From Roseovarius aestuarii (GTDB lineage Bacteria > Pseudomonadota > Alphaproteobacteria > Rhodobacterales > Rhodobacteraceae): a stretch of 64,000 nucleotides of DNA. Below are positions 6,191-15,789 of the stretch, piece after piece. A model generated the notes under the pieces. It searched no databases. It saw only the letters and a list, made by a program, of their open reading frames with translations, and was not told the origin of the DNA. The position numbers were made by a program, and so were the translations under genes. The DNA is taken from NCBI RefSeq assembly GCF_019966515.1, contig NZ_JAIMIB010000002.1, forward strand, positions 1 through 64,000, given 5' to 3'. How positions within the stretch are numbered: position 1 is the stretch's first letter; every line of letters begins with the position of its first letter.

Positions 6191-9100
6191 TTATTCCAGT
6201 TCGATCAGCAGATCCTTGGCATCAATCTGGCCGCTGGCCTGAACGTGCACGGCTTTGACCACCGCGTCACGTTCGGCGTAGATGCCGGTTTCCATCTTCA
6301 TCGCCTCGATGGTCAAGAGCAGGTCGTCGGTCTTGACCTCTTGCCCTGCGGTCACGGCGACGCTGGCCACCACGCCAGGCATCGGCGCGCCCACGTGGTT
6401 GGCATTGCCCGGCTCGGCCTTGGGTCGCTGTGCGGTCTGCGATTTGACCAGACGGTTGGGCACGCGGATCACGCGGGGCTGGCCGTTGAGCTCAAAAAAC
6501 ACACGCACTTCGCCATCGTCCTGGGTTTCGCCCACAGCTTGCAGTCGGATTTCGAGGATCTTGCCGGGGTCGATCTCGACGCTGATCTCCTCGCCCGGCT
6601 CCATGCCGTAGAAGAAAGTGCGGGTGGGTAGGGTGCGGACCGGCCCATAGGTTCGGTGGCGTCCCATGTAGTCAAGAAACACCTTGGGATACATCAGGTA
6701 GCCGTTGAGGTCCTCGTCATCGACGGGCTTGCCCTCCAGTTCCTTGCTGAGCGCGGCGCGGGTGGCCTCCAGATCGATCGGTTGCAGATGCTTGCCGGGA
6801 CGTTCGGTATTGGGCTTGTCGCCCTTGAGCACCTTGTTGACGATGGTGTCGGGGAAACCGCCTGGAGGCTGGCCCAGATTGCCACGCATCATGTCGACGA
6901 CCGAGTCGGGGAAGGCCACGTCGACGTTGGCGTCCTCGACCTCGGCGCGGGTCAGGTTCTGGCTGACCATCATCAGGGCCATGTCGCCCACGACCTTCGA
7001 AGAGGGCGTTACCTTGACGATATCGCCGAACATCTGGTTGACGTCGGCATAGGTGCTGGCGACCTCGGGCCAGCGTTCTTCCAGTCCGACCGAACGCGCC
7101 TGCGCCTTGAGGTTGGTAAACTGGCCACCGGGCATTTCGTGCGAATAGACCTCCGAGGCAGGCGCAGCGAGGCCCGATTCGAACGCCACATACTGCGCGC
7201 GGACCTGTTCCCAGTAGTCGGACATTTCGCGCACATGTGCCATGTCGAGGCCGGTGTCACGCTCGGTATGGGCGAGCGCCTCGACAATCGAGCCGAGACA
7301 GGGCTGGCTTGTGCCACCCGAGAACGCGTCCATCGCCACATCGGCCGCATCAACCCCTGCATCCGCTGCCGCCAGAACAGAGGCGCCGGCAATGCCCGAG
7401 GTGTCGTGGGTGTGGAAATGGACGGGGATTTCGATGTCGTCCTTGAGCGCCTTAACCAGCACGCGCGCGGCGGCGGGTTTCAGCAATCCAGCCATGTCTT
7501 TCAGGCCTAGAATATGCGCGCCGGCATCCTGCATCTCCTTGGCCATTTTGACATAGTATTTCAGGTCATACTTGGCGCGGTCCGGGTCGAGGATATCGCC
7601 AGTGTAGCAGATTGTCCCTTCACAGATACGACCGGTATCATTCACCGCATCCATCGCGACGCGCATGTTTTCCACCCAGTTGAGACTATCGAACACGCGG
7701 AAGACATCAATACCGGTTTCTGCCGCTTGCCGGACGAATTCCTGCACGACGTTATCGGGATAGTTGGTGTACCCGACGCCGTTCGAGGCCCTGAGCAGCA
7801 TTTGGGTCAACAGGTTGGGCATGGCGCGACGCAGGTCGCGCAGGCGCTGCCACGGGCATTCCTGAAGAAATCGGTAGGCCACGTCAAAGGTTGCTCCGCC
7901 CCAGCATTCGACGCTGAAAAGCTGCGGAAGGTTGGCGGCATAGCTGGGCGCGGCTTTCACCATGTCGATTGACCGCATGCGGGTGGCGAGCAGCGACTGG
8001 TGCCCGTCGCGCATGGTGGTATCGGTCAGCAGCAGGCGTTTTTCACCAAGCATCCAGTCGGCAACCGCCTTGGCGCCTTTTTCCTCCAGCAGCGTCTTGG
8101 TACCAACCGGTACCTCGCCTTGTGGGGCAGGGGGTTTGGGCAGTTTCACGTCCGCCGCTGTGCCGGCGCGCCCCTGGGTTTCGGGGTGTCCGTTCACAGT
8201 GATGTCGGCGATATAGGTCAGCACCTTGGTGCCGCGATCGCGGCGCTTGCCGAAATTAAAAAGTTCCGGCGTCTGGTCGATAAACTTGGTGGTATAGGTG
8301 TTGTCCAGAAACGTTGGGTGTTTCAGCAGGTTCTCGACGAAGGCGATATTGGTGCTGACCCCGCGAATACGGAACTCGCGTAAGGCGCGGTCCATCCGGG
8401 CAATCGCCGCGCCGGGGGTCTGGGCGTGGGCGGTGATCTTGACCAGCAGGCTGTCATAGTAGCGTGTGATCACACCGCCGGAATAGGCGGTGCCGCCATC
8501 CAGCCGGATGCCCATGCCCGTTGCCTCGCGGAAGGCGGTGATGCGGCCATAATCCGGTATGAAGTTGTTTTGAGGGTCTTCAGTGGTGATCCGGGTCTGC
8601 AGGGCGTGACCGTTGAGGCGCACATCATCCTGCGTCGGTTTGCCGGTCGCCTCGGCCAGGGTCTTTCCTTCGGCGATCAGGATTTGGGCCTGCACGATGT
8701 CCACATCGGTCACCTCTTCGGTGACGGTGTGTTCGACCTGCACACGCGGGTTCACCTCGATGAAGTAGAACTGGCCGCTGTCCATATCCATCAGGAACTC
8801 GACAGTGCCCGCGCACTCATAGTTCACGTGCTTGCAGATCTTGTAGCCAAGCTCGCAGATTTCTTTGCGCTGCAATTCGCTTAAGTATGGGGCGGGTGCG
8901 CGTTCAACCACCTTTTGGTTACGGCGCTGGACCGAGCAGTCACGCTCAAAGAGGTGGTACATGTTGCCGTGCTTGTCACCGAGAATCTGCACCTCGACAT
9001 GGCGCGCTTTCAGGATCATCTTTTCCAGATAACCCTCACCATTGCCAAAGGCAGCTTCAGCCTCGCGGCGGCCTTCCAGCACTTTTTCTTCCAGCTCTTC

Positions 9101-9631
9101 AGGCTTCATGATCGGGCGCATGCCGCGTCCACCACCGCCCCAACTGGCCTTGAGCATGAAGGGATATCCGACCTCGTCCGCCTGCTGGCGGATAACGTCC
9201 ATATCGTCGCCGAGAACGTCTGTGGCGGGGATCACGGGTACGCCAGCCTCGACCGCGACTTTGCGCGCACTGGCCTTGTCGCCGAGCGCGCGCATGGTTT
9301 CGGCCTTGGGGCCGATGAATGTAATGCCGTTGGCGACACAGGCATCAACGAAATCAGGGTTTTCCGACAAAAGGCCATAGCCCGGGTGGATCGCGTCCGC
9401 ACCACATTCCTTGGCGACGCGGATGATCTCGTCAATCGAGAGATAGGCGGCAACAGGCCCCATGCCTTCGCCGATGCGATAGGCCTCGTCCGCTTTGAAA
9501 CGGTGCAAGCCCAGCTTGTCTTCTTCGGCGAAGACCGCGACGGTGCGTTTACCCATTTCGTTGGCGGCGCGCATGATGCGGATGGCAATCTCGCCGCGGT
9601 TGGCAATCAGGATTTTCTTGAATTCTGCCAC
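6191..9631 (-). CDS. pyc: Pyruvate carboxylase
   Basis: An anaplerotic biotin enzyme that carboxylates pyruvate to oxaloacetate using ATP and bicarbonate. The single chain carries, in order: the biotin carboxylase half (KKILIANRGEIA at the start, the ATP-grasp loop GGGGRGMR, and EVNPRVQVEHTVTE), the carboxyltransferase half (TTMRDGHQSLLATRMR around 535, then the metal-binding HFHTHDTSG), and a C-terminal biotinyl domain with EAMKMET, biotin lysine about residue 1112. I place the start at the GTG at 9631 (AEFKKILIA), preceded by AGGGGA, giving 1146 residues, which matches relatives. An upstream in-frame ATG at 9712 would add 27 low-complexity residues. The hydroxy-acid dehydrogenase gene upstream could supply pyruvate. 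Confidence 0.97.
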   Translation of the reverse strand: MAEFKKILIANRGEIAIRIMRAANEMGKRTVAVFAEEDKLGLHRFKADEAYRIGEGMGPVAAYLSIDEIIRVAKECGADAIHPGYGLLSENPDFVDACVANGITFIGPKAETMRALGDKASARKVAVEAGVPVIPATDVLGDDMDVIRQQADEVGYPFMLKASWGGGGRGMRPIMKPEELEEKVLEGRREAEAAFGNGEGYLEKMILKARHVEVQILGDKHGNMYHLFERDCSVQRRNQKVVERAPAPYLSELQRKEICELGYKICKHVNYECAGTVEFLMDMDSGQFYFIEVNPRVQVEHTVTEEVTDVDIVQAQILIAEGKTLAEATGKPTQDDVRLNGHALQTRITTEDPQNNFIPDYGRITAFREATGMGIRLDGGTAYSGGVITRYYDSLLVKITAHAQTPGAAIARMDRALREFRIRGVSTNIAFVENLLKHPTFLDNTYTTKFIDQTPELFNFGKRRDRGTKVLTYIADITVNGHPETQGRAGTAADVKLPKPPAPQGEVPVGTKTLLEEKGAKAVADWMLGEKRLLLTDTTMRDGHQSLLATRMRSIDMVKAAPSYAANLPQLFSVECWGGATFDVAYRFLQECPWQRLRDLRRAMPNLLTQMLLRASNGVGYTNYPDNVVQEFVRQAAETGIDVFRVFDSLNWVENMRVAMDAVNDTGRICEGTICYTGDILDPDRAKYDLKYYVKMAKEMQDAGAHILGLKDMAGLLKPAAARVLVKALKDDIEIPVHFHTHDTSGIAGASVLAAADAGVDAADVAMDAFSGGTSQPCLGSIVEALAHTERDTGLDMAHVREMSDYWEQVRAQYVAFESGLAAPASEVYSHEMPGGQFTNLKAQARSVGLEERWPEVASTYADVNQMFGDIVKVTPSSKVVGDMALMMVSQNLTRAEVEDANVDVAFPDSVVDMMRGNLGQPPGGFPDTIVNKVLKGDKPNTERPGKHLQPIDLEATRAALSKELEGKPVDDEDLNGYLMYPKVFLDYMGRHRTYGPVRTLPTRTFFYGMEPGEEISVEIDPGKILEIRLQAVGETQDDGEVRVFFELNGQPRVIRVPNRLVKSQTAQRPKAEPGNANHVGAPMPGVVASVAVTAGQEVKTDDLLLTIEAMKMETGIYAERDAVVKAVHVQASGQIDAKDLLIELE

Positions 9632-9889
9632 TGGCCGGTCCCCTGTTGTCCCAAATTTTCGCGTTAGGAACGGGGCTGGCGCGGGCTGAGATTTGCTGCG
9701 TTGCAGCGCCATTCCTGCCGCCTTGTAAGATTTGTGAAAGCTTTGCGCAATGCCCCAGCGTTAGCGGGTAACCCGTTCGCGACAGAACTTACCCGAAAGT
9801 GCGGTGTAAAAAGTCACAAGAGTGTTGATCAAAAATATTTAACATCAAATATATGAGTATCAAAGTTAATGTTTATAGGGTGGAGCGGA

Positions 9890-11029
9890 CTACTCGCTCT
9901 CGATCACCCGATTACGGGCATCTGCCAGTGTCTTTGTCCCCAACTGCCCCATATTGGATTGCAGATCGGCGCGCAGAATGTTGATCAGATGCGCGGGGCC
10001 TTTGTCACCAAGCGCGGCCAGCGCATAGTGCCACGCGCGGCCCAGCATAACAAAATTTGCCCCCAATGCGACGGCACGCAAGATATCAAGCCCGCCCGAG
10101 AGGCCGCCATCAAGGATGATCGGCAGTTTTGTGGCTGCCCGAATGCCGCCCAGAACGTCAATCGTCGCCGGCACGGCATCAAACTGGCGACCGGCGTGGT
10201 TTGAGATCCAGATTGCGTCAATGTCTTCGGCTTCAAGGCTTTCCGCGTCCTCGGCGCGCAAGACACCCTTGATGATCATCGGGCCCTTCCACGCATCGCG
10301 TAGCCAGCGCAAATAGTCCCAGTCAGGCGAGGTGCGCAGCATATAGCCTGCGTGGCTGTTGGAGGGCAGGCCTTTGGTTTCACCTGCATAGCTGTCAATC
10401 AACCGCATGCGGGGCATCCCCATTCGCGCCATTCCCATGGTCCAGGCGGGGCGCAGTGCGATCTGCGCCAAAATGCGCGGGGTCAGGCGTGGCGGTGTCA
10501 TCAGGCCCGATCGTACCTGCCGTTCACGTCTGGATGCCACCGGCACATCGACGGTCAGTATGAGCGTCCGAAACCCTGCAGCGCGGGCGCGGTTCAACAT
10601 ATCGGTTCGGATGTCGGGATCGCGCGGCGGGTACATCTGGAACCAGCCATGATCGCCCATCACAGGCCCAACATCTTCGGGCGTGCGGCTGGCCACGGTC
10701 GACAGGCAATAAGGTATGCCGGCATCGGCTGCGCTGCGCGCCAGAATACGCTCGGCATCCGGCCAGATCAGGCCGGACATTCCGACCGGGGCGATGCCAA
10801 AAGGCAGCGGTAGTCTCTGCCCGAGGAAATCTACGCTCAACTCCGGCTCAAACTCGCCATGCAGGATGGATGGCATGAGTAGTCGCGCATCCAGTGCCGT
10901 CCGGTTCCGGTCGCGGGCCTTTTCAGCGCCGGTGCCGCTATCGAGAAACTCCCAGACAAAATGCGGCAGTCGCTGTTTCGCCTTCTGGCGCAAATCGTCT
11001 AGTGCCGGGTATCTTGACATGAGGTCCAT
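9890..11029 (-). CDS. lldD: FMN-dependent alpha-hydroxy-acid dehydrogenase (L-lactate dehydrogenase-like)
   Basis: 379 residues of the (beta/alpha)8 FMN family. FMN and substrate residues are visible: IAPVGMSGL after strand 1, QMYPPRD, LTVDVPVASRRERQ with the arginine pair, ISNHAGRQFD with the catalytic histidine, and ILDGGLSGGLDI followed by MLGRAW. The active-site motif reads SNHAGRQ instead of the more usual SNHGGRQ, a small change. L-lactate to pyruvate is the most likely reaction; mandelate or glycolate cannot be excluded. Its position upstream of pyc on the same strand suits growth on lactate. Two near starts are possible (11029 and 11020); neither has a strong ribosome site. Confidence 0.88.
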   Translation of the reverse strand: MDLMSRYPALDDLRQKAKQRLPHFVWEFLDSGTGAEKARDRNRTALDARLLMPSILHGEFEPELSVDFLGQRLPLPFGIAPVGMSGLIWPDAERILARSAADAGIPYCLSTVASRTPEDVGPVMGDHGWFQMYPPRDPDIRTDMLNRARAAGFRTLILTVDVPVASRRERQVRSGLMTPPRLTPRILAQIALRPAWTMGMARMGMPRMRLIDSYAGETKGLPSNSHAGYMLRTSPDWDYLRWLRDAWKGPMIIKGVLRAEDAESLEAEDIDAIWISNHAGRQFDAVPATIDVLGGIRAATKLPIILDGGLSGGLDILRAVALGANFVMLGRAWHYALAALGDKGPAHLINILRADLQSNMGQLGTKTLADARNRVIESE

Positions 11030-11086
11030 GCCCTGTTGTCCGTGCAGAAACGGGGCTTGTCCATATGGAATTTTACGGCAGGTTCG

Positions 11087-12868
11087 CTATTCCGCGCCCA
11101 GGCTGTGCGGCTTTTTCGGTGGCGGGTTCTGGGGCGTGGCTTCGGTGGGCTCTGAAAGCTCTGCGACAACCACCTGGTTACGCCCGTTATCCTTGGCTTT
11201 ATAGAGCGCCTCATCTGCGACCCGCAACAGATCCTGCGGCATACGCCCATGTGCCGGATAGCTGGCAATACCAGCGGAAATGGTGATTTTGGGCAAGGCT
11301 TTCTCACCATAGCGAACCGATATCGCAGTGACTTCGCGGCGCAGGGTTTCAATACGTTCCTTCAAGTTGTCGAGGGTCAGGTTCGGCAATAGCAGCATGA
11401 ACTCCTCGCCCCCCATCCGGCAGGCAACTTCATCGCCATCGCACTGCTTGATCAGCAGGTCGCCCACCGCCCGCAGCACCATATCGCCTGCATCATGCCC
11501 GTGGTTGTCGTTGAATTTCTTGAAGTGGTCCACATCGATATAGACCGTGTGGAGAGCTGACCCGTTGCCATCCGCCTGCGCGATCAAGCGACGCATGCTG
11601 TCAAGCATGTGGCGGCGGTTGAAAAGTCCGGTCAGAGGGTCCCGGATGGAGCGGTCCTCCAACTGGTCGCGCATGCGCACATTGGCGATTGCCATCGAAA
11701 TCTGCTCGGCACACATCTGCGCCAGGCGGCGGCTGTCCTCGAACGCCTCTTCCGTGGCATCCGCGTGTCTCTTGAGATGCATGAGGCCAACAGTTTCCCC
11801 CAGAGCGAGGATGGGAAAGCAGAAATAGGGCCGCCCATCGTTCGGCTCGGTATGTTCGCAGGCGAAATCCACTTCGCTTTGTCCGTAGTGATAGGAACGC
11901 CCGCGCCGCAAACCCCAGCACGCTTCGGGGTGAATATGATCACGATGCGAGCCACCGTTCCACGAGGCGGAGCCATCCAGCACATCGCGCGAGTTTGAGT
12001 AGACATAGAGCGATCCCTCGCTCTCCGGCAGAATGTGCAGCATGAACCGGGCAACCATGTCAAAAAGCTCGCTCAGCGACCGGCTCGATTGCAGCCATTC
12101 GTTCAATTCGCCCAACAGCCGCACTTCGCGCGCAAGTCGCATCTGACGTTGCATCATTTCGCGTTCTTCGCGAGTGCGGTTTTCCAGGTTTTTCAGCTGG
12201 ATGCGTGACGACCGGATGATCAGCCCGATGGCGATCAGCATGAGCGACAGGATGATGCCGACCGCGACGGATATCCAGCGGCTGACGCGATCAAGGAATA
12301 TGTCGTGAATCGACGAGACGTCCGTATGGAATTTCACGGCGCCCAACCGGGTATCTCCATCCATGACCGGCACATAGATTTCATAGACGGTACGATGGTC
12401 GCCATCGTATAAATGCACCCCGTGCCCGTCCATCTCTTCATTCTCACCGTGATTGACATGCAGATGCAAAAGAACCACCTCACCGCGCGCGAGCGCCTGA
12501 CCGGTTTCATGCGACATGTCCGATTTGCCGATGTCATCGGGATGGCTGGACCAGAAGGTGTTTCCTTCGGTGTCGATGAATGTGAACCGATAGTAGTCTG
12601 ACACTTTCGGGATCATCGAAAGCAGTTGGATATCGGTATCGGTCAGGATCTGGTTTTCAAAGGTGCGGGTGCTGTTTTCCAGCTGCGATAATGTGCGCGT
12701 GCGCCACTTTTCCGCCAGCGACCGGAATTCCGTTTCCAAGAGCCAGCAGACGATCGGTTCTGGCGCATGCCGGACAACGACGAACGAAGCGCCCAGGCTT
12801 GCCAGCAAGAATGCTGCCAAAAAGGCGGGCCGAAACCATGAGCGACCCGTGCCTGCATCTGTGTTCAT
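11087..12868 (-). CDS. Membrane-bound GAF-GGDEF diguanylate cyclase
   Basis: 593 residues. A first transmembrane helix (about 14-32) and a second (about 195-215) enclose a periplasmic sensor segment; then come a short coiled region, a GAF-like domain (about 255-400) and a GGDEF domain from RDPLTGLFNRRH (about 412) to the C-terminus. The catalytic loop is GGEEF (about 486-490), an accepted active variant, so it should make cyclic di-GMP from two GTP. The upstream product-inhibition site reads CDGD rather than RxxD, so feedback inhibition is probably lost. AGGAGAATACG precedes the ATG. The tail is proline-rich. Signal and target are unknown. Confidence 0.9.
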   Translation of the reverse strand: MNTDAGTGRSWFRPAFLAAFLLASLGASFVVVRHAPEPIVCWLLETEFRSLAEKWRTRTLSQLENSTRTFENQILTDTDIQLLSMIPKVSDYYRFTFIDTEGNTFWSSHPDDIGKSDMSHETGQALARGEVVLLHLHVNHGENEEMDGHGVHLYDGDHRTVYEIYVPVMDGDTRLGAVKFHTDVSSIHDIFLDRVSRWISVAVGIILSLMLIAIGLIIRSSRIQLKNLENRTREEREMMQRQMRLAREVRLLGELNEWLQSSRSLSELFDMVARFMLHILPESEGSLYVYSNSRDVLDGSASWNGGSHRDHIHPEACWGLRRGRSYHYGQSEVDFACEHTEPNDGRPYFCFPILALGETVGLMHLKRHADATEEAFEDSRRLAQMCAEQISMAIANVRMRDQLEDRSIRDPLTGLFNRRHMLDSMRRLIAQADGNGSALHTVYIDVDHFKKFNDNHGHDAGDMVLRAVGDLLIKQCDGDEVACRMGGEEFMLLLPNLTLDNLKERIETLRREVTAISVRYGEKALPKITISAGIASYPAHGRMPQDLLRVADEALYKAKDNGRNQVVVAELSEPTEATPQNPPPKKPHSLGAE

Positions 12869-13054
12869 CGTATTCTCCTGCGCATGTCCGCAAGGGGGCA
12901 GAATGCCAATGCTCTGTGTGCATAGGCTTAACGAAATCGGGCAATCATATGATTGATCGGTTGCATTCGATGCAATTTTGCAAAGTATTCATCATGCGGA
13001 ACATTCTGCGAACGTCTCTTTCCCTTCGCAGCGGGTGGCGCTATTCTTGCCGAC

Positions 13055-15397
13055 ATGAGCAGTTTTGACGATTCCGACGCCTTTGAAGGCGCTTCACTGG
13101 CCGCCCGGGCGATGGCGGCGCGCCCGATGCCTTATCTGGACGGGCTGAACCCGGAGCAGCGCAAGGCGGTCGAGACATTGGAGGGCCCGGTTCTGATGCT
13201 GGCGGGGGCAGGGACCGGCAAGACCAAGGCACTGACCAGCCGAATCGTGCATCTGTTGAATACCGGCACGGCGCGACCCAATGAGATCCTGGCGGTGACT
13301 TTCACCAACAAGGCCGCGCGCGAGATGAAAGAGCGTGTCGGACGGATGCTGGGGGAGGCGGTTGAAGGCATGCCCTGGCTAGGTACTTTTCACTCGATTT
13401 GCGTGAAGCTGCTGCGTCGCCATGCCGAACTTGCGGGTCTGAAATCTAACTTCACCATTCTGGATACCGATGATCAGTTGCGGCTGCTGAAACAATTGGT
13501 TTCGGCGGCGAATATCGACGACAAGCGCTGGCCCGCACGGGCGCTAGCCTCCGTCATAGACAATTGGAAAAACCGCGCCTGGACGCCCGATAATGTGCCC
13601 GCATCCGAGGCCGGGGCTTATGACGGCAAGGCCCCCGCTCTCTACAAGCTTTACCAGACCCGGCTGAAAGAGCTGAACGCCGTTGATTTCGGCGATCTTC
13701 TTTTGCATGTGGTGACGATTTTTCAGACCCATGACGACGTGTTGCAGCAATATCAGCGCTGGTTCCGCTATATTCTGGTGGACGAGTATCAGGACACCAA
13801 CGTCGCGCAGTATCTGTGGCTTCGGTTGCTGGCGGGGGGGCACAAGAACATTTGTTGCGTGGGGGACGACGATCAGTCGATCTATGGCTGGCGCGGCGCC
13901 GAAGTGGGCAATATCCTGCGGTTTGAAAAGGATTTTCCCGGCGCGCATGTGGTGCGGTTGGAGCAGAACTACCGCTCGACCCCGCATATTCTGGCGGCCG
14001 CCTCTGGTGTGATCGCGGGCAACAAGGGACGTCTGGGCAAGGAGCTTTGGACCGATGTGGAAGACGGAGAAAAGGTCAGGCTGATTGGCCATTGGGATGG
14101 CGAGGAGGAGGCGCGTTGGATCGGGGAAGAGGTTGAGGCGATGCAGCGCGGCACCCGTGGTTTGTGCGCCTTCGGTCTCAATCAAATGGCGATCCTCGTG
14201 CGTGCCTCGCACCAGATGCGCGCGTTTGAGGATCGGTTCCTGACCATCGGATTGCCCTACCGCGTGATTGGCGGGCCGCGCTTTTACGAGCGGATGGAAA
14301 TCCGCGATGCCATGGCCTATTTCCGGCTGGTGACGTCGCCCTCGGATGATCTCGCGTTCGAGCGGATCGTGAACACGCCGAAACGCGGTCTGGGTGATAA
14401 GGCGCAGCAGAAAATCCAGATGGTGGCGCGGCAGAACGGGGTGCCGCTGATTGATGGCGCGCGGATATTGCTTGATGAAAAGGGCCTGACCGGCAAGGGG
14501 GCGTCCGAACTGGCCAAGCTGCTGGAGGGCCTGACTCGCTGGGGCCGCATGACCGGTGACAAGCAGATAACCCATATGGAACTGGCCGAGATCATCCTGG
14601 ATGAAAGCGGCTACACCGAGATGTGGCAGAATGACAAGACGCCCGAGGCCCCGGGGCGACTAGAGAACCTCAAGGAGTTGATCAAGGCGCTGGAGCAGTT
14701 CGAGAATCTGCAGGGCTTTCTCGAACATGTCAGCCTGATCATGGATAATGACAGCCAGGAGGCGGGCGAGAAAGTCTCGATCATGACGCTGCATGCCGCC
14801 AAGGGGCTGGAGTTTCCCGCCGTCTTCCTGCCGGGATGGGAGGACGGGCTTTTTCCCTCGCAACGCTCGATGGATGAAAGCGGGCTCAAGGGCGTCGAGG
14901 AAGAACGCCGGCTGGCCTATGTCGGCATCACCCGCGCCCAGGAGGTCTGCACGATCAGCTTTGCCGGCAATCGCCGGGTCTTTGGGCAGTGGCAATCGCA
15001 AATGCCTTCGCGGTTTATTGACGAGCTGCCCGAAGCCCATGTCGATGTGCTGACGCCACCTGGGCTATACGGTGGCGGATACGGCGCGGCGGGGATGGAA
15101 AGCACGATCGAGACCCGGGCCGCCGAGGCCAATGTCTATAACTCTCCCGGCTGGAAGCGCCTGCAATCGCGCGCGGGCCAGCGGCCTGTTGCGCAGCCCG
15201 CCGAGAGCCGCCATTCGGTGATCGACGCGGAAGCGGTCAGTTCGCACACCGTAGGAGAGCGGGTGTTCCACCAGAAATTCGGCTATGGGGCAATTATCGG
15301 GATTGAAGGCGACAAGCTTGAGATCGCGTTTGAGAAAGCGGGCACCAAGAAGGTCGTGGCCCGCTTTGTCAGCAGTTCGGATGATATTCCGTTCTAG
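13055..15397 (+). CDS. uvrD: ATP-dependent DNA helicase, UvrD/PcrA type
   Basis: A 780-residue superfamily 1A 3'-5' helicase used in nucleotide excision repair and removal of recombination intermediates. All motifs can be found: Q-motif LNPEQRKAV, Walker A GAGTGKT (about 51-57), FTNKAAREMKER, Walker B VDEYQDTN, motif III GDDDQSIYGWRGA, motif IV EQNYRS, motif V TLHAAKGLEF and motif VI VGITRA. The C-terminus (VGERVFHQKFGYGAI...) is the Tudor-like RNA-polymerase-binding fold of PcrA. I use the ATG at 13055 (MSSFDDSD); the frame continues upstream to 12953 but those 34 residues do not resemble the family. The ribosome site is weak. Confidence 0.95.
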   Translation: MSSFDDSDAFEGASLAARAMAARPMPYLDGLNPEQRKAVETLEGPVLMLAGAGTGKTKALTSRIVHLLNTGTARPNEILAVTFTNKAAREMKERVGRMLGEAVEGMPWLGTFHSICVKLLRRHAELAGLKSNFTILDTDDQLRLLKQLVSAANIDDKRWPARALASVIDNWKNRAWTPDNVPASEAGAYDGKAPALYKLYQTRLKELNAVDFGDLLLHVVTIFQTHDDVLQQYQRWFRYILVDEYQDTNVAQYLWLRLLAGGHKNICCVGDDDQSIYGWRGAEVGNILRFEKDFPGAHVVRLEQNYRSTPHILAAASGVIAGNKGRLGKELWTDVEDGEKVRLIGHWDGEEEARWIGEEVEAMQRGTRGLCAFGLNQMAILVRASHQMRAFEDRFLTIGLPYRVIGGPRFYERMEIRDAMAYFRLVTSPSDDLAFERIVNTPKRGLGDKAQQKIQMVARQNGVPLIDGARILLDEKGLTGKGASELAKLLEGLTRWGRMTGDKQITHMELAEIILDESGYTEMWQNDKTPEAPGRLENLKELIKALEQFENLQGFLEHVSLIMDNDSQEAGEKVSIMTLHAAKGLEFPAVFLPGWEDGLFPSQRSMDESGLKGVEEERRLAYVGITRAQEVCTISFAGNRRVFGQWQSQMPSRFIDELPEAHVDVLTPPGLYGGGYGAAGMESTIETRAAEANVYNSPGWKRLQSRAGQRPVAQPAESRHSVIDAEAVSSHTVGERVFHQKFGYGAIIGIEGDKLEIAFEKAGTKKVVARFVSSSDDIPF

Positions 15398-15414
15398 CGG
15401 CGGACACGTGCAGC

Positions 15415-15735
15415 CTAGTCCGGTGTGACAACGTTGAATTCGATTGACGCGAACCATGCGGCGAGATCTCGCACGTCGTCATCTGTCAGCGGCTCGGAAA
15501 TCAGTGTCATGCGCCGGTCCTCGCGGGCGCCGTCGCGGTAATCCTTGAGGCTTTTCTCAAGATAGAGCGACGGTTGGCCTGCGAGGTTTGGCACTTCGGG
15601 GTCTTTTGAAAGGCCGAACTTGCCATGGCAGGCGGAACATTGACGGGCAAGTTTTCGACCGTTTTCCACATCAGCCGCACTGGCCGGAAATGTCAGTGAC
15701 GCAAACAGGAAAAGACAGATAAACAAGCGGTACAT
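15415..15735 (-). CDS. Periplasmic mono-haem cytochrome c
   Basis: 106 residues with a signal peptide (MYRLFICLFLFASLTFPASAA), the haem motif CSACH and a later methionine in RRMTLIS as likely axial ligand. It resembles class I c4/c5-type cytochromes. It lies directly after the PQQ sugar dehydrogenase, so it is the likely electron acceptor of that enzyme. I favour the ATG at 15735, which has GGAG in front of it; an in-frame ATG at 15789 sits immediately next to the preceding stop (TAAATG) and would add 18 residues before the signal peptide. Confidence 0.88.
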   Translation of the reverse strand: MYRLFICLFLFASLTFPASAADVENGRKLARQCSACHGKFGLSKDPEVPNLAGQPSLYLEKSLKDYRDGAREDRRMTLISEPLTDDDVRDLAAWFASIEFNVVTPD

Positions 15736-15789
15736 GGCGGCTCCGATGCGGGAGGCTGGCCGGGACATCGCCCCGGCCAGCCTGTTCAT

